NCBI GenBank assembly: GCA_963853835.1
Contig: OY970829.1
Coordinates: 75,647,401-75,711,400 of the forward strand
Source: Calendula officinalis
Lineage: Eukaryota > Streptophyta > Magnoliopsida > Asterales > Asteraceae
DNA: 64,000 bases
Direction: 5' to 3'
A program made the position numbers and the translations under genes. Of this stretch, positions 1 to 11,157 are shown in pieces. Within the stretch, counting starts at the first letter, position 1; every line of letters starts with the position of its first letter. Under the pieces are notes generated by a model. That model was not told where the DNA came from. It ran no database searches and saw only the letters and a list, made by a program, of their open reading frames with translations.

Positions 1-211
1 AAATCAAGGTAGCAACACAGATTGGAGCAGAAAAAATAGGGAAAAACTCGTAATATAGTACCCCGAAAAGCAAATTTTCCTATTTTTTAATGGATAAAAA
101 ATAGGTTGATATGTCATAATGTAATTGGTGGTATAAATAATCAAAATATATATTCCATGTCATGAGTCTATTTTTTTAAGAGAAATAATATCAATATTTG
201 TTTGGGTAAAT

Positions 212-1550
212 GTCAGAAATTGTCCCTGTAATCTTGGGTTTTCTGGTTTTTGTCCCTAATTTTTTTTTCCAGGATTTTTGTCCCTGTACTCTTTAAAAAT
301 CTGTTTTATCGTCCTTCCGTCCAAAATCCTCTGTTAACTGACGATAGTTTTGTTCTTTTTACCAAATTACCCCTAATTTTAACTTTCTTCCTCTTTCATC
401 TTCTTACCTAAAAAACCCTAAAATCAATTCTCAAAACGTCCGTAATAATTGTATCTCTGAACAACGTTCAGTTGCTCCTAAAATTCATCACGACATAATG
501 AATTTCTCCTTTTTTTTTTTGAACGACAAGCAAATTTCATTAAAAAACAACTAGCAATGAGCTAGATTACAAACAACATTAAATTAAAAACATGAACTAG
601 GATTACAACAGCATTCATTCCACCTATTTTTTAGATTACACGAGGGGGCCCTGTATTTGATCCAACATAATGAATTTCTCATTCCAGTATTATGAATATA
701 AGGTTGGAGAAAATTTGGAGAGGTGGAAATTAAATTAAAGTTAACCATGGGTCCAATTAATCACCTTGGTTTTTCATGCTTTCTTTTTGAAAACCCTACA
801 CCACCATCATTGTTGCCAACGTCTCTGCCCACCCCTTCGTCCATTTCCTCTAGCGACAAGACACACATCCCTTATCCTCTGTTGAAATCGCCACCCGTTC
901 ACCTATCCAGGTTCGTCCGCCACCGGAGATGTGTTCTCCGGTACAGATCTCGTTTGGTGTTCATTTTCCAGCGATGTGTTCTCCGGTACACATCTCGCAT
1001 GCGTGCCTTAACAAAACCCTAATCCATCATCTTCTTCCCAAAACCCAGATGTGTAAAGAAGTTAGGGTTCCATTTCATGAAGACGAGATTGAGCCGCAAA
1101 AGACCCTTCTTCTTCACACACACCAGCCGGCGATTTCAGGTCGGGATTTCAAAATTTATGATTTGCTTTTTGTTACCTAAAGTAGTTTTTGTTACAGATT
1201 AATAGACGATGGGGGCGGGTTAAAGATGAGGGTGTTCAAAATCGATGATGGGTCTTGATGAAGATGGTGTTTCTTCAAAAATGAAAATTCGCAGGTTTGA
1301 TATTTGTTGGGGATTGCAGGTTTGTAGGGTTCTTGATGAAGATGTTGAAGAAAGCAAAAGTACAACTTATAAAGGATAGAGTACAAGTTTTTAGGTAAAA
1401 TGACCAAAATATCCTCAACTTATGAAGATGTTTGGCATGTGGGGTTAATTAATAGCCAAATTTGGACGGAATGACAGAAAAACAGAATTTTAAAGAGCAT
1501 GCGGACAAAAATCCCGAAAAAAAAAGTTTAGGGACAAAAAAACAAGACAA
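212..1550. mobile_element. MULE-like non-autonomous TIR element
   Basis: The left arm (about 212-345) and the right arm (about 1445-1550) are imperfect inverted repeats. Both carry the same ordered motifs: TTTTGTCCC, a T-run, GGGATTTTTGTCC, CTCTTTAAAA, TCTG and TTCCGTCCAAA. Long TIRs of roughly 100 bp are typical of Mutator-like elements, but I found no clean 9-bp target duplication. The interior (about 770-1180) is distinctly more GC-rich than the arms and has no convincing protein; the 99- and 83-codon ORFs there look accidental. A LINE end is inserted at 509-664. The superfamily assignment is inference. Confidence 0.55.
509..664 (-). mobile_element. 5'-truncated LINE 3' end
   Basis: On the minus strand the segment ends with ATGAAATTTGCTTGTCGTTC followed by an A-tail (plus-strand T-run, 510-520). 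It is flanked by a perfect 16-bp direct repeat, ACATAATGAATTTCTC, at 493-508 and 665-680. A long target duplication plus a terminal A-tail is the signature of target-primed retroposition. No reverse transcriptase remains, so this is the truncated 3' end of a LINE, or a SINE sharing that tail. Confidence 0.75.
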
Positions 1551-1584
1551 AATAATGTATGTACAAATAATTTTTAGGTTTTGT

Positions 1585-1722
1585 TAATGACAGCCCTAAG
1601 GGCTGTCACTAACATGCATAAAAAGATTGTACATTGATTAAAAAAGTAATATTCCTAAAATTCAGGGGGGGTTATTTTTTGTTATTTTGCCTTCTTAATG
1701 ACAGCCGTAAGGGCTGTCATTA
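1585..1722. mobile_element. Small MITE with palindromic ends
   Basis: Two near-identical palindromes, GACAGCCCTAAGGGCTGTC (1589-1607) and a one-base variant (1700-1718), lie 111 bp apart within TTAATGACAGCC...GGCTGTCA contexts. Each end is self-complementary, so the pair reads equally as an inverted or a direct repeat. The arrangement fits a short MITE; the superfamily is unknown. Confidence 0.5.
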
Positions 1723-1811
1723 TCATTTTCCATAATTTTTTAATTTTGATATTTATCTTGATCAAATATGTATGTACAAAATGCATCAAAATAATTTCTC
1801 TATATATAATA

Positions 1812-2127
1812 CTACCTCTGTATCAAAAAAAGTGATACATTTGTAGAAAAATAGTTTTTGATGCAAAAGATTATAAAGGTAGTTTAAGATAGATTAAGTG
1901 GATAGTTAGTGGATAATGGGTCCCACTTCTTTTGAATAAAGTGATATTAATAATGTTTAAAATTAAAAGCAAGAGTAAAAGGGTAATTTCACTTTATTAA
2001 AGTAGATAATTAGTGAAGAAGGGGTCTCACTTTTTTACCAAATAAGGTAAGTTTTAGAAATTGTATCACTTATTTTGTTTCACCCCTAAATAGAAAGTGT
2101 ATCACTTATTTTGATACGGATGTAATA
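1812..2127. mobile_element. Stowaway-like MITE
   Basis: It starts CTACCTCTGTATCAAAAAAAG and ends with the inverted counterpart TTTTGATACGGATGTA next to TA. The interior has TTAGTGGATA and GGGTCCCACTT, motifs shared with the other CTCCCTCCGTCCCAC-type elements at 33056, 38762 and 60502. It belongs to the Tc1/mariner-related Stowaway group and has no ORF. Confidence 0.65.
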
Positions 2128-2745
2128 TGTAAAATTGAACGACACTATCTTTTTTTACATGATTAAATCCTTTAAATAAGTTGTTAAATATGACCATTTC
2201 GTATGGTCTTAAAACGTAAAAGATTTCATCATACAAACACAAAGCTGTAACATCTCAAAAATCAGAGGAAATTTAAAAAATTTTAAACAATAAAATATAT
2301 CAATTTCCTCAAAGTACAAGTAACTCAAGGGTCTCAACTTATAAATGTATAAATAAACCGTCTTATGTTTTTAAATGCGGAATAAATAAAATAGTTGTTT
2401 TAAAAATATTTGACTCAAAATAAAATAATCGTTTTAAAAACATTTGACTCAAAATAAACGTTTGGAATCCAAATCCATAAAAGCTCATCCAATGCACTTG
2501 CTCTAGTACCTGCAAAATGGGTGGGGGGGATGTTTGGGGTCAGCCACCGCTGAGTGAATAATACCAAAATAAATATGTAAGTACAAACAACTCAAGTTAC
2601 ATAAGTGATCCCTAAAGACTCTACTCAATTCTCAATTACTCAAGTTTATTTCTTAGATTTTATTACTCGGATTTTAATTTATATAGCGCGCTAGTGTGAC
2701 TTGGGCCGAGAGATCAACCTCGACCCGCCTCACACCACCTCAAGG

Positions 2746-2842
2746 CTCAACACCTGTACTCTTCGGTGTTGAGTCAAAACGTCTGGCACCAGTACTCTTC
2801 GGTGCCAAGACAAACATCTGACACCAGTGCTCTTCGGTGTCA
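2746..2842. repeat. Three tandem hairpins with covarying stems in the outer solo LTR
   Basis: Three hairpins lie at 2746-2773, 2784-2807 and 2819-2842. Their 7-bp stems are CAACACC/GGTGTTG, TGGCACC/GGTGCCA and TGACACC/GGTGTCA, each closing a 10-nt loop ending CTCTTC. Bases differ between copies at three stem positions, and pairing is kept every time. Confidence 0.75.
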
Positions 2843-4745
2843 AGTCAAGTATATTATGTTTAATGTTTTAACTCAAGAACTTAGAACTCGGATAACTCAG
2901 TAAACAGATAACTCAGATCACAGATAACTCAGATAAATCGCACAATCAACACTCAAGCTCAATCAACAAGACAATTCATAACATATAGCACATAATCATG
3001 AATCGAAAGTAAGTACAAGTTTATAGTGAGATTACCCACCTCGAATGACGTAAGCTCCTAAGTATCTCTAGCACGGGAGAGCGTCTCTAGCAGGTCCCAG
3101 AAGGTCCTACAATTACAAGGAAGCTCAGGTTAGGATTAGACTCAATAGTTGTTTCAGCGGGAACTAAACAGCACACAGGACTTTCGCGGGAATGGCTATA
3201 ACTCTCAAAACGCTCACTAGATTTTATTCAAATTTTTACAGTAGCTAAATGATTCCGAAGACTACAATTCGACAGAAGACCTCGGAAGCTGAATCCAAAC
3301 AGAAGGGGATCAAAACAGGCTCACAAGACAGAATAGCTGATCAGAAAACTATTCTGTGATGTTTTACTTAAACAGTGATAACTTTCAAACCGTAAATCAG
3401 ATTAACGAGCCGTCTGCGGAAACGGAAAGAGGACTCAGAAAAAAAGAGACCAGCTCGGCCCAAAAATCCAGAAACGTATTTTAAGTGTGACAAAAATGGA
3501 CCCGAACTCAGAGGGCAGATTCTGCCAAAAATTCAGCTTGATATTTAGAACCCGTTTTAGTTCCCGACAATAACCCGTTTATTCCCGGGGCACCCGACAG
3601 CCCCGAAACTCATTATTAATTCAGAAACCTATTTGTAAGAATTATAGTCTTTTCTTTTGAAACCTCTTTCGGTTTAGGAAACCAAGAACCTAAAGGTTCG
3701 GTTTCCGGTTTTATTTCTCGATCATATAAAACGGATAGATTATTTTATCAAATGGTTTTTACCCAATCCTCAACCCGACAGCCCCGATAAATTCTGAGAT
3801 TTAAAACCCGAGTCACAATTCAAGATCAAGACATAAAGACTAAAACAGTAACCACAAGCTCACAACAAATCTGCACGTTTAAATAATAACAAAGACTCGA
3901 CATATAAAAAAAAATATCCTAGGACTCGAGAATTAGAACAAAGACATCAAGGCGACACGGATACAATCAATCAAGATGCAACCCGAACCCTCTTTGGTTC
4001 AATCTCAATCCTACACATAACGGGATTAGGAAAACAATAAATGAAAGAACAAAGAACAACAAAACTACCAAATTATGGAGTAGGCTCGGCTCACACGGAA
4101 TCCTCGGCTGCACCAAATACCATATCCTGCTGCGATTGCGTTTAAAGAGAAGGAATGTCATCTACAAAATATTGGAAATCACTTGACCCCACATGTTTGC
4201 TCGACTTCTATCTTGTTGGCAACCAAAAGTATAAATCTCAAAGTTATTGTCACCTCCTCACCTTAACTGCTCACGTGGCCAAAGACTTTTAACACCGTCA
4301 TCAACATATTGCTTGTTCTTGGCTGAGTTTAGACACCTCCAAAGATTTAATTATTATTATTATTTTCTTTCCCTTGCTAATCGGTGGACTTAAAAACAAA
4401 GATCCACAACATGCATGAAAATTTCAGTAGCCACTCAATTGGTCTTCAACGAACTGGAAAAACGAATAGGGAAAAGAAAAAAAAAGAGAGCTTCATGAAT
4501 CATGACGGCTGGATTGTTGGGCGTCTAAGCTTCAAATAAAGAATACTCCAAATTAGGTATTAGGTTTAGAAAGCTTTACGTATGAAATCACAAGGGCCTC
4601 TCTAATCTCGGTTGGGCTGGCATGTTCTCGAAAGAATATGGGCCCACACAAGCAATACAAACTTGAAGTAAAAATCAGCCCCATGGCCTCCGATCAAGGG
4701 AACAAGTAGGAAATGGTCTTCAAGTCCCGGGCTCAATATAAGGAC

Positions 4746-5050
4746 TGAAAAGCACAATAACACTGATTCAATCCATTTGATGGTGTTGGATGATGATTTT
4801 GGCTAGAAAAGTGAAGAATGAGATTAGGGCTTTTAGAGAGAGAAAGTAGAGAGATGGTAGAGAGAACAATTGCTGGAAATGAAGATTTGATTAATGGCAA
4901 AAGTTGAAGAATTGAGCCTTACACTTTGGTATTTATACCATGGCTCAATTCTTGGTTAGTTAGGACCATTTTGGTAATAAAACCTAACATCTATACATTG
5001 TTACACTATTACCCCTAGACTAACTATTACAACATATCTAGTACCTAACA
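4746..5050 (-). repeat. LTR a: 3' terminal LTR of the array
   Basis: 305 bp with TG...CA termini. It is preceded by target duplication AGGAC and followed by the polypurine tract (plus strand ATCTCCCCCTTT). It lacks one C in the CCCCC run present in the other copies, and carries GTTGAAG where inner LTRs have GTTAAAG. Confidence 0.85.
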
Positions 5051-5391
5051 ATCTCCCCCTTTGTAATAGTAGACTAGGTTGCATATCTTTGAAGACTTCT
5101 GTGATTGTAAGGCTGGAGCTGAGAATTGAACCGTTGAGCAGTTTTGTTGATAAAACAGCATCAGCCTTTGATCATCGGTGACAGATATACTTTTAATCGG
5201 CTTTTCAACCAATATAAAGTATTCCAGAAGACTTCATGCAAATCGACTGAATGTAGACCCATAGTTAGAGCGGTTAGCAGCGGAAGTCCTTTCTTGAAGT
5301 TGTGGCGTTTGTCGATTTGCTGCAGATCCTTGGTTCCTGATGTTTGTTGAAGTTGAAGCAGTGCGGAATGTTGATATGTTGTGGATTTTCT

Positions 5392-5529
5392 GACCGTTGT
5401 TGATAATGTTGGAGTACGGTCATAGAATCCCTTATCTGATTTATTGACTGTTGTTGATAAGATTGAAGTACAGTCATCAGATTTTCTATCAGACATAGTG
5501 ACCGTTGTTGATAAGAATGGAGTACGGTC
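5392..5529. repeat. 54-bp tandem repeat of three hairpins
   Basis: 30-nt hairpins lie at 5392-5421, 5446-5475 and 5500-5529, exactly 54 bp apart. Stems are GACCGT/ACGGTC, GACTGT/ACAGTC and GACCGT/ACGGTC around an 18-nt loop starting TGTTGATAA. The middle copy changes one C-G pair to T-A on both arms. The other units carry the same block at 16389-16526, 20917-21054 and 23476-23613. Fifty-four bp is 18 codons, and the minus strand stays open with an LSTTV motif per repeat, so a coding origin is possible too. Confidence 0.7.
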
Positions 5530-5552
5530 GTCTGATCTTCGCACAAGAATGT

Positions 5553-6790
5553 ATCAGGGTAACCCAGGATCACATAGATTGCCTGTTAGCACAACAGTTA
5601 CAGAAACTGTGTGACCTACGTTCAGTGTTGGCATTGATGTTAGCACTGGTAGGATTTCCATTCAATCATCGTGGAATACCAATAATTTTGGTATTACTAT
5701 GAATGTTCCGGCAATATCTCAAAGATATGCTTGGTAGAGTGCCTGTGTCCTAGAGAAATTTAATTCGGTTCTAGACTCTATACGTGGACAAACGAAGGCG
5801 AGGACTGGAGGTGGGTCCTTTTTTTCAATATCAACAATCTCCAAATGAGATGTCGATAGTGGATGTGGTAATCTCCGTGATTTTGAAACAAGTACTTTTT
5901 GTACTTGAGTGGTCAGTGGGGGTTGTGCATTGCATCACTGGGTCCATGATGTCTTAATCAGAAAGCAACATATGCAATCTGATATAGATGAGGTTACCCG
6001 GTCATTTGTTCGGTTTAGGGAGGGTTTTCCGTTTTCTTTTAACCCTTTCACACACACTCCTCACTCAACTCACTTTTTCATTTTTCAACCACACCCTCAT
6101 TTTTGTTTTTACCATGTGATAAGCTGATTTGCACCCCATACTTCATACCCCCTCTCAATTTTTACCTCAGCGCACCCCAATCAAGATCCCATGATACTTG
6201 ATTCTGCTCACCTAGACCTAGGGACCCTCACTTTTTAGTTCCTATATTGTCGGTGGCTCCGGGGAAGATCATGCTGGGTTTAGCAGATCATAGGAGTAAT
6301 TTGAGAGTGGACTATTACGCTCATGTGCATTTTAATCAGTTTTCAAGATGTTGCATTTTAGTTCACATGGATTTTTCATCGGAATTTTATGTGTTTCCGG
6401 TATAAGTTGTTGCCTGAATGATTTTGAAGTTTAAGGCACAGCAACTTTGTTCTTTTAGGGTAACACCGGACTCACATAGAGTATCCGTTGGCACACGGTA
6501 TGAATCTGTAGTCGTTTGCACAACCGTTGATTCAAATGTGTGACCTGCGTTTAGAGTTGGCGTGATTTTAGCTCTAGCAGGATTTCCACTCGATCCTCGT
6601 GAAACATCATATTGTGATGCCACTACGAGTGTTCCGATGGATTCACGGAGATCCATGTTTGTAGTGCAGGTGTCCTATATTGGAAATATTCTTGGGGGTG
6701 AGAACTAGACACACTGTGCATACAAAGAGACTTAACCCGGGGCAGGAGGTTATTATTATTCAATACCGACATACTCCGAATGAGTAGTCA
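5553..6790. repeat. Diverged ~0.9-kb duplication inside the array unit
   Basis: The stretch from 5553 (GGGTAACCCAGGATCACATAG) recurs in diverged form from about 6459 (GGGTAACACCGGACTCACATAG). Both copies share in order GTGTGACCT, TAGGATTTCC or CAGGATTTCC, ATGTTCCGGC or GTGTTCCGAT, GGTGTCCTAT or CTGTGTCCTAG, and a TTTCAATA / ATTCAATACCGACA block further on. The offset is about 905 bp. The duplication predates the array, because every unit carries both halves. Confidence 0.6.
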
Positions 6791-7485
6791 GTAGCTTTTG
6801 TGCTACGTCCCCTGATGAAATGAAACAAATCCCTGTTGAGAGGAATTTGAGTAGTTGGTGGTGGCGTGCATTTGCTTTACTGGGCCAGTAAAGTCTAGTG
6901 AAACATTCAACGAATGAATGATCACCTATTTAATTGGTTGCCCGGTTTGTTTTCGGTTTGGATGCACTCATAAGGTGTGTTTTCTTTGATTTATCATGTT
7001 TTCACATCACCTTGCACTCACCTATTACTATACCCTAGACCTAAACCCTCACATTTACCAGTTGGCTGAAATATTTCCCTGGGAAGGTGTGGCCGGATCT
7101 GGCAAACCATGGGAAGGTATCTCTTTTGAAGTAGTGAGTAACGAGAATTAAAAGAATTTGTAATAAATAGATGCAATCTTTACTAGAGAACTAGTAAAGA
7201 GATCGTTTACGGATATTACAACGACTTATAATTAGCGTTACAAACATAAAACTTTTTATTTGGGTAATTTGTTTTTGGTTTTCTGAATTTTCTCCCCCTT
7301 AATTGAAAAGCACAATAACACTGATTCAATCCATTTGATGGTGTTGGATGATGATTTTGGCTAGAAAAGTGAAGAATGAGATTAGGGCTTTTAGAGAGAG
7401 AAAGTAGAGAGATGGTAGAGAGAACAATTGCTGGAAATGAAGATTTGATTAATGGCAAAAGTTAAAGAATTGAGCCTTACACTTT

Positions 7486-9535
7486 TGTAACGACCCGAAA
7501 TTTGTAAATAAATAAATTGGATAAAAATATGATAAATAAGGATAAATCGTTTAAAGAACGTAGGAATTGGTTTCGTGTCGTTTGGACACCGTATGAGAAA
7601 GTTATGGGCGAAACCGGGTCGAGACAAAGATGAAAAAGTGCAGCCCAGCTGCCTAAAGGAGTTCGCGTCGCGAACTAAGGATGGCGATCGCGAACTAGCT
7701 CCAGGGAGTTTGGCCTTTTATCGCGAAGAAGTTCACGTCCGATTAACGATCGCGATCTATGAAAATCGCATAGTTAGCGACGCGAACTATTGTTCGCGTC
7801 GTGAACTATTGTCGTGCAGCATTAAAATCGGGTTGGAGCTCATTTGATGAAATAGAAAACCCTAGTTCTTCCTTTTGGCGATTTTGGAGCTCAAGTGCAG
7901 ATCTTGGTTGATTTCTTCTCAAATCTTTGTTAGATTTCACTCCTAGTCGAAGATTAAAGGTATATCTTCACTCTTTGATCTTTGTAGCTTAAGATCTATG
8001 TATTTGGGTGTATGGCTTTGAAACCCTAGCTCTTTGGGTTATGGGTTATGGTGATATAAGTGTTGTATACACTTAATAGATGGTGTATTAACAAGGGAAA
8101 CAAGTGTATGATTCTGATTTGTAAGAATCTTAAGGGTTGGTTAAACCTAGGGTTTGGTAAATCACCATATTTGGGGGAAATGGATTGTTGGGTGTTATTT
8201 AGAGATAGATGAACACATTGTTAGTAGATTGTAATGTTGATCATATTGTGATAATTGTATTAGGCTTTTGGTGAAGTCTTGGGAAGTTGATTGGTTTGTG
8301 AAGCAAGAGATTGGGTGTCAAGAACACGATTTGAGCATCATATTGCTAAGGTGAGTACGTGTGGAATTTACTGAGTACATAGCCCTGTTAAATATTTTCA
8401 TTACTTGTGTTATGGTCTATTTGCTTAATTGTGTAGACTAGTAGTTGATAGTTAGTTATACCTATGATAGTATTGAACTAACTTGATGATGATGAAAGTG
8501 CTAGCAAAGAGCTAGATTTGCATAACCATAGGGTTATGATGAGATTGAGATGATGTGATGATGCGGGCTACTCCCGATCATGAGTTGTGGATTGAGGGGC
8601 AGTTGGGCGTATTCCCATCGACCCTTCCACGTTAGTTATGCGATGTCACGGGATACTCCCGGTCATGAGGTGTGGAGTGAGGGGCAGTTGGGTGAATTCC
8701 CATGTGAATTCCCATCGACTCATCCACGTTAGTTATGCGATGTCACGGGATACTCCCGGTCATGAGGTGTGGAGTGAGGGGCAGTTGGGTGAATTCCCAT
8801 GTGAATTCCCATCGACTCATCCACGTTAGTTATGCGATGTCACGGGATACTCCCGGTCATGAGGTGTGGAGTGAGGGGCAGTTGGGTGAATTCCCATGTG
8901 AATTCCCATCGACTCATCCACGTTAGTTATGCGATGTCACGGGATACTCCCGGTCATGAGGTGTGGAGTGAGGGGCAGTTGGGTGAATTCCCATGTGAAT
9001 TCCCATCGACTCATCCACGTTAGTTATGCGATGTCACGGGATACTCCCGGTCATGAGGTGTGGAGTGAGGGGCAGTTGGGGTGAATTCCCATCGACTCAT
9101 CCACGTTAGTTGTGATTGCTAGGTAAGCAAGTTTGATAGGGTCACACTAATGTGACTAGACTGGATAGTTGGATATATATATATGTATATTGATTGGTTA
9201 TATGAATTGTGACATTCATTTTATTATCGGGTCTAAACCCATGTAGCTCACGAGACGTTTTTTGTCTCACGTACTCCTTGTTTGTTTTGCTATGTACTCA
9301 GGTTCGGGATCGAAGGTTTAGGTACGCATGGATAGAGATGCGGGGCCTAGAATAGAAGAACTTTAGATTGGATTTATGCTTAGCTTTGGTTTTGATCTAT
9401 TTTGTAACACCAAACTTTATACTCTGATTTTCATACTAAAGGTTTTTTGTAAATCCATATTTTGGAATAGTTCTTCTATTTATGAAAAATGTTTTATTTT
9501 GGCCACTATTTGGCATTAAAATTTGAGGTGTTACA
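7486..9535 (+). repeat. 5' LTR of the TR-GAG element
   Basis: 2050 bp with a TG...CA boundary. It contains a block of 97-bp repeats (8558-9112). A perfect inverted motif (GTTCGCGTCGCGAAC-like) lies in the GC-rich part near 7670-7800. The promoter should lie here; I did not identify a certain TATA box. Confidence 0.85.
8558..9112 (+). repeat. 97-bp tandem repeats in the 5' LTR
   Basis: Five copies begin ATGCGATGTCACGGGATACT at 8638, 8735, 8832, 8929 and 9026, preceded by one diverged copy (about 8558-8637). Each has CGGGA-TAC-TCCCG, a short hairpin, and a duplicated GAATTCCCAT. The last copy lacks the second GAATTCCCAT. Short ORFs of 63 codons are produced only by the periodicity. Confidence 0.9.
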
Positions 9536-9538
9536 ACT

Positions 9539-9550
9539 TGGTATCAGAGC
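9539..9550 (+). other. Primer-binding site of the TR-GAG element
   Basis: TGGTATCAGAGC lies three bases after the 5' LTR. It is complementary to the 3' end of plant initiator tRNA-Met, the usual primer for plant LTR retrotransposons. Confidence 0.9.
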
Positions 9551-9786
9551 TATAGTTTAAGTGAATTAGGTTGGATGACCATCCTAGTCTTAGACTGTAG
9601 CATTAGGAATGTAAGATTCCTTGAGATCGATAGGTTGACCTTGAGACTTTATATTAAGTTTAGGGTTGAACCTAGGGGGACCGATGAGAATTGATATGAT
9701 TATGGATATTGAGTCTTATGAGGCTAATGGGTTATACACAAGGTACTAAATGTTTAATGACTTTCGTATAGTCGTGACTGAAAGAA

Positions 9787-11157
9787 ATGGTGACCACGCA
9801 TAGAAGTGGTAAAGCCCCGGAGGGCCGGGAGGAAGAAATACCTCATGTCGAGGTGGTGGTTGAACAGGAAAGTCAACCGTCGATGCATCAAGTTGATGAA
9901 TCGGAGGTCGGAGCTAATAGAACTCCGGTGACCATGGCGGACCTCCAAGCTATTATTGAACAACTCAAGGGAGTGGTGGCCGATGAGGTGCACCGCATCA
10001 TTGGGGACCGTGAGAGGTCGGGTGGAGATCGTGTATCCGAGGCTAGATCGGATGAGAAAACCAGGGATGGTGGCACTCGAGTGGAAAAATCCTCCACAGG
10101 TGGTTGTAGTGATGCAAGGGCGAGACCCGATGAAAATTATGGTTGTTCTTTTAAGACATTCATGGCTTGTAGGCCAAACACGTATACGGGTAGTTCGGAC
10201 CCGAAGGTAACAATGAGGTGGATCCGAGAAACCGAGAGGGTTATCGGTAGTAGTAAGTGTAAGGATGCCGATATGGTGACGTATGCGTCACAACTATTGA
10301 AAGAAGATGCCATGGTGTGGTGGGATATCGTGTATGAGACCCTCGGGAGGGAGGTGATTGAGAAGATGTCATGGGACGACTTTACCACGAGGTTGAAGAG
10401 AAAGTTTTGCCCCGACGGGGATTTGGAGAAGATGCATGAGAGGTTTGTAAACCTAAAGAAGGGTAATAGGTCGGTTGAGGAGTACTCAAGGGAGTTCACG
10501 GGATTGCTCCCGTTTGTTGCAAGAACTTATTTTGAGGAAGGATCGAGGGTAGTCCGGTATGCTTGTGGGCTACCTTGGGATTACCAATTGGAGGTAAGGA
10601 GAGCGGTCACACTCGATGAGGCCATTGGTGCCGCCCGGGGTGTGGAAGAGGTAGATGCGACAAGGAATGCCGTGAGGGCCCATGTGAACGAGAAAAGGAA
10701 AGCCGAGAGTGGCTCGGGAACTTCTAAAAAGGGGAAGTTCACATCAAATTCCTTCAAGCAAGGAAGCGTTGCCCCGTGCAAGAGATGCGGGAAGAACCAT
10801 GCCGGCGAGTGCCGAGGAGTTTCGAAGGTGTGCTATATTTGTGGAAAGACGGGGCATATAGCACGGGATTGTAGATCCAAGACACTCTCCGAGGTGGAGT
10901 GTTACTCGTGCCATGAAATGGGACACTATAGCAATGCGTGCCCGAAAAAGAAGATCGAGCCAAAGGTGCCCGCGGCTCAAAAGAAAGAGCAACCGGCTCA
11001 AGTAAGGGGACGTTCCTTTCAGGTGACTCGAGAGGAAGCAAGAGAGGTGCACGATGTAGTATCAGGTACTTTATTCATTAACTTCATGCCATCTTCTATA
11101 TTATTTGATTCGGATTCTACTTATTCGTTGTGTCTTATGAGTTCGGTTGTAAATTGA
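9787..11157 (+). CDS. gag: Gag polyprotein of the TR-GAG element
   Basis: A 456-codon ORF encoding the structural protein that packages retrotransposon RNA in cytoplasmic virus-like particles. The N-terminal ~115 residues are charged and probably disordered. A Ty3/gypsy retrotrans_gag domain follows at about residues 118-295, with the hallmark stretches NTYTGSSDP, AMVWWD, RLKRKFCPD and VEEYSREF. Three zinc knuckles lie at about 333-385: a shortened one (CX2CX3HX3C) and two canonical CX2CX4HX4C (CYICGKTGHIARDC, CYSCHEMGHYSNAC). The ORF then enters a protease-like region (residues about 430-450) where the catalytic DSG reads DSD, and terminates early by a frameshift. Gag itself has no lesion, consistent with selection on, or recent origin from, a functional gag. 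Confidence 0.9.
   Translation: MVTTHRSGKAPEGREEEIPHVEVVVEQESQPSMHQVDESEVGANRTPVTMADLQAIIEQLKGVVADEVHRIIGDRERSGGDRVSEARSDEKTRDGGTRVEKSSTGGCSDARARPDENYGCSFKTFMACRPNTYTGSSDPKVTMRWIRETERVIGSSKCKDADMVTYASQLLKEDAMVWWDIVYETLGREVIEKMSWDDFTTRLKRKFCPDGDLEKMHERFVNLKKGNRSVEEYSREFTGLLPFVARTYFEEGSRVVRYACGLPWDYQLEVRRAVTLDEAIGAARGVEEVDATRNAVRAHVNEKRKAESGSGTSKKGKFTSNSFKQGSVAPCKRCGKNHAGECRGVSKVCYICGKTGHIARDCRSKTLSEVECYSCHEMGHYSNACPKKKIEPKVPAAQKKEQPAQVRGRSFQVTREEAREVHDVVSGTLFINFMPSSILFDSDSTYSLCLMSSVVN

Larger units (their letters stand above)
5051..7303 (-). mobile_element. Array unit 1: PBS-less 2253-bp internal region
   Basis: The left edge carries the polypurine tract beside LTR a. The right edge joins LTR b as CTCCCCCT-TAAT, with no primer-binding site. 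I see no convincing protein; the 127-, 99- and 89-codon minus ORFs are short and resemble no pol domain. It contains three 54-bp hairpin repeats (5392-5529), a diverged internal duplication of about 0.9 kb, and a 9-bp-stem hairpin at 7178-7199 (CTTTACTAG, 4-nt loop, CTAGTAAAG). Unit-specific bases include CACACACTCC near 6052 and AAATAG near 7165. Confidence 0.75.

Noticed and set aside
723..1180. Short plus-strand ORFs in the first MULE-like element
   Set aside because: Overlapping frames without conserved motifs, inside a TIR element; a captured gene fragment cannot be shown by eye.
5161..5544. 127-codon minus ORF repeated in all four array units
   Set aside because: Identical in every unit only because the units are recent copies; no domain, no start context, and a hairpin repeat explains its periodicity. 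Kept as an open alternative in the hairpin finding.
8638..9023. Repeated 63-codon ORFs
   Set aside because: Produced by the 97-bp non-coding LTR repeats; reading frame shifts with each unit (97 is not a multiple of three).
8558..9112. CRISPR-like regular repeats
   Set aside because: Direct tandem repeats with no unique spacers, in a plant LTR.
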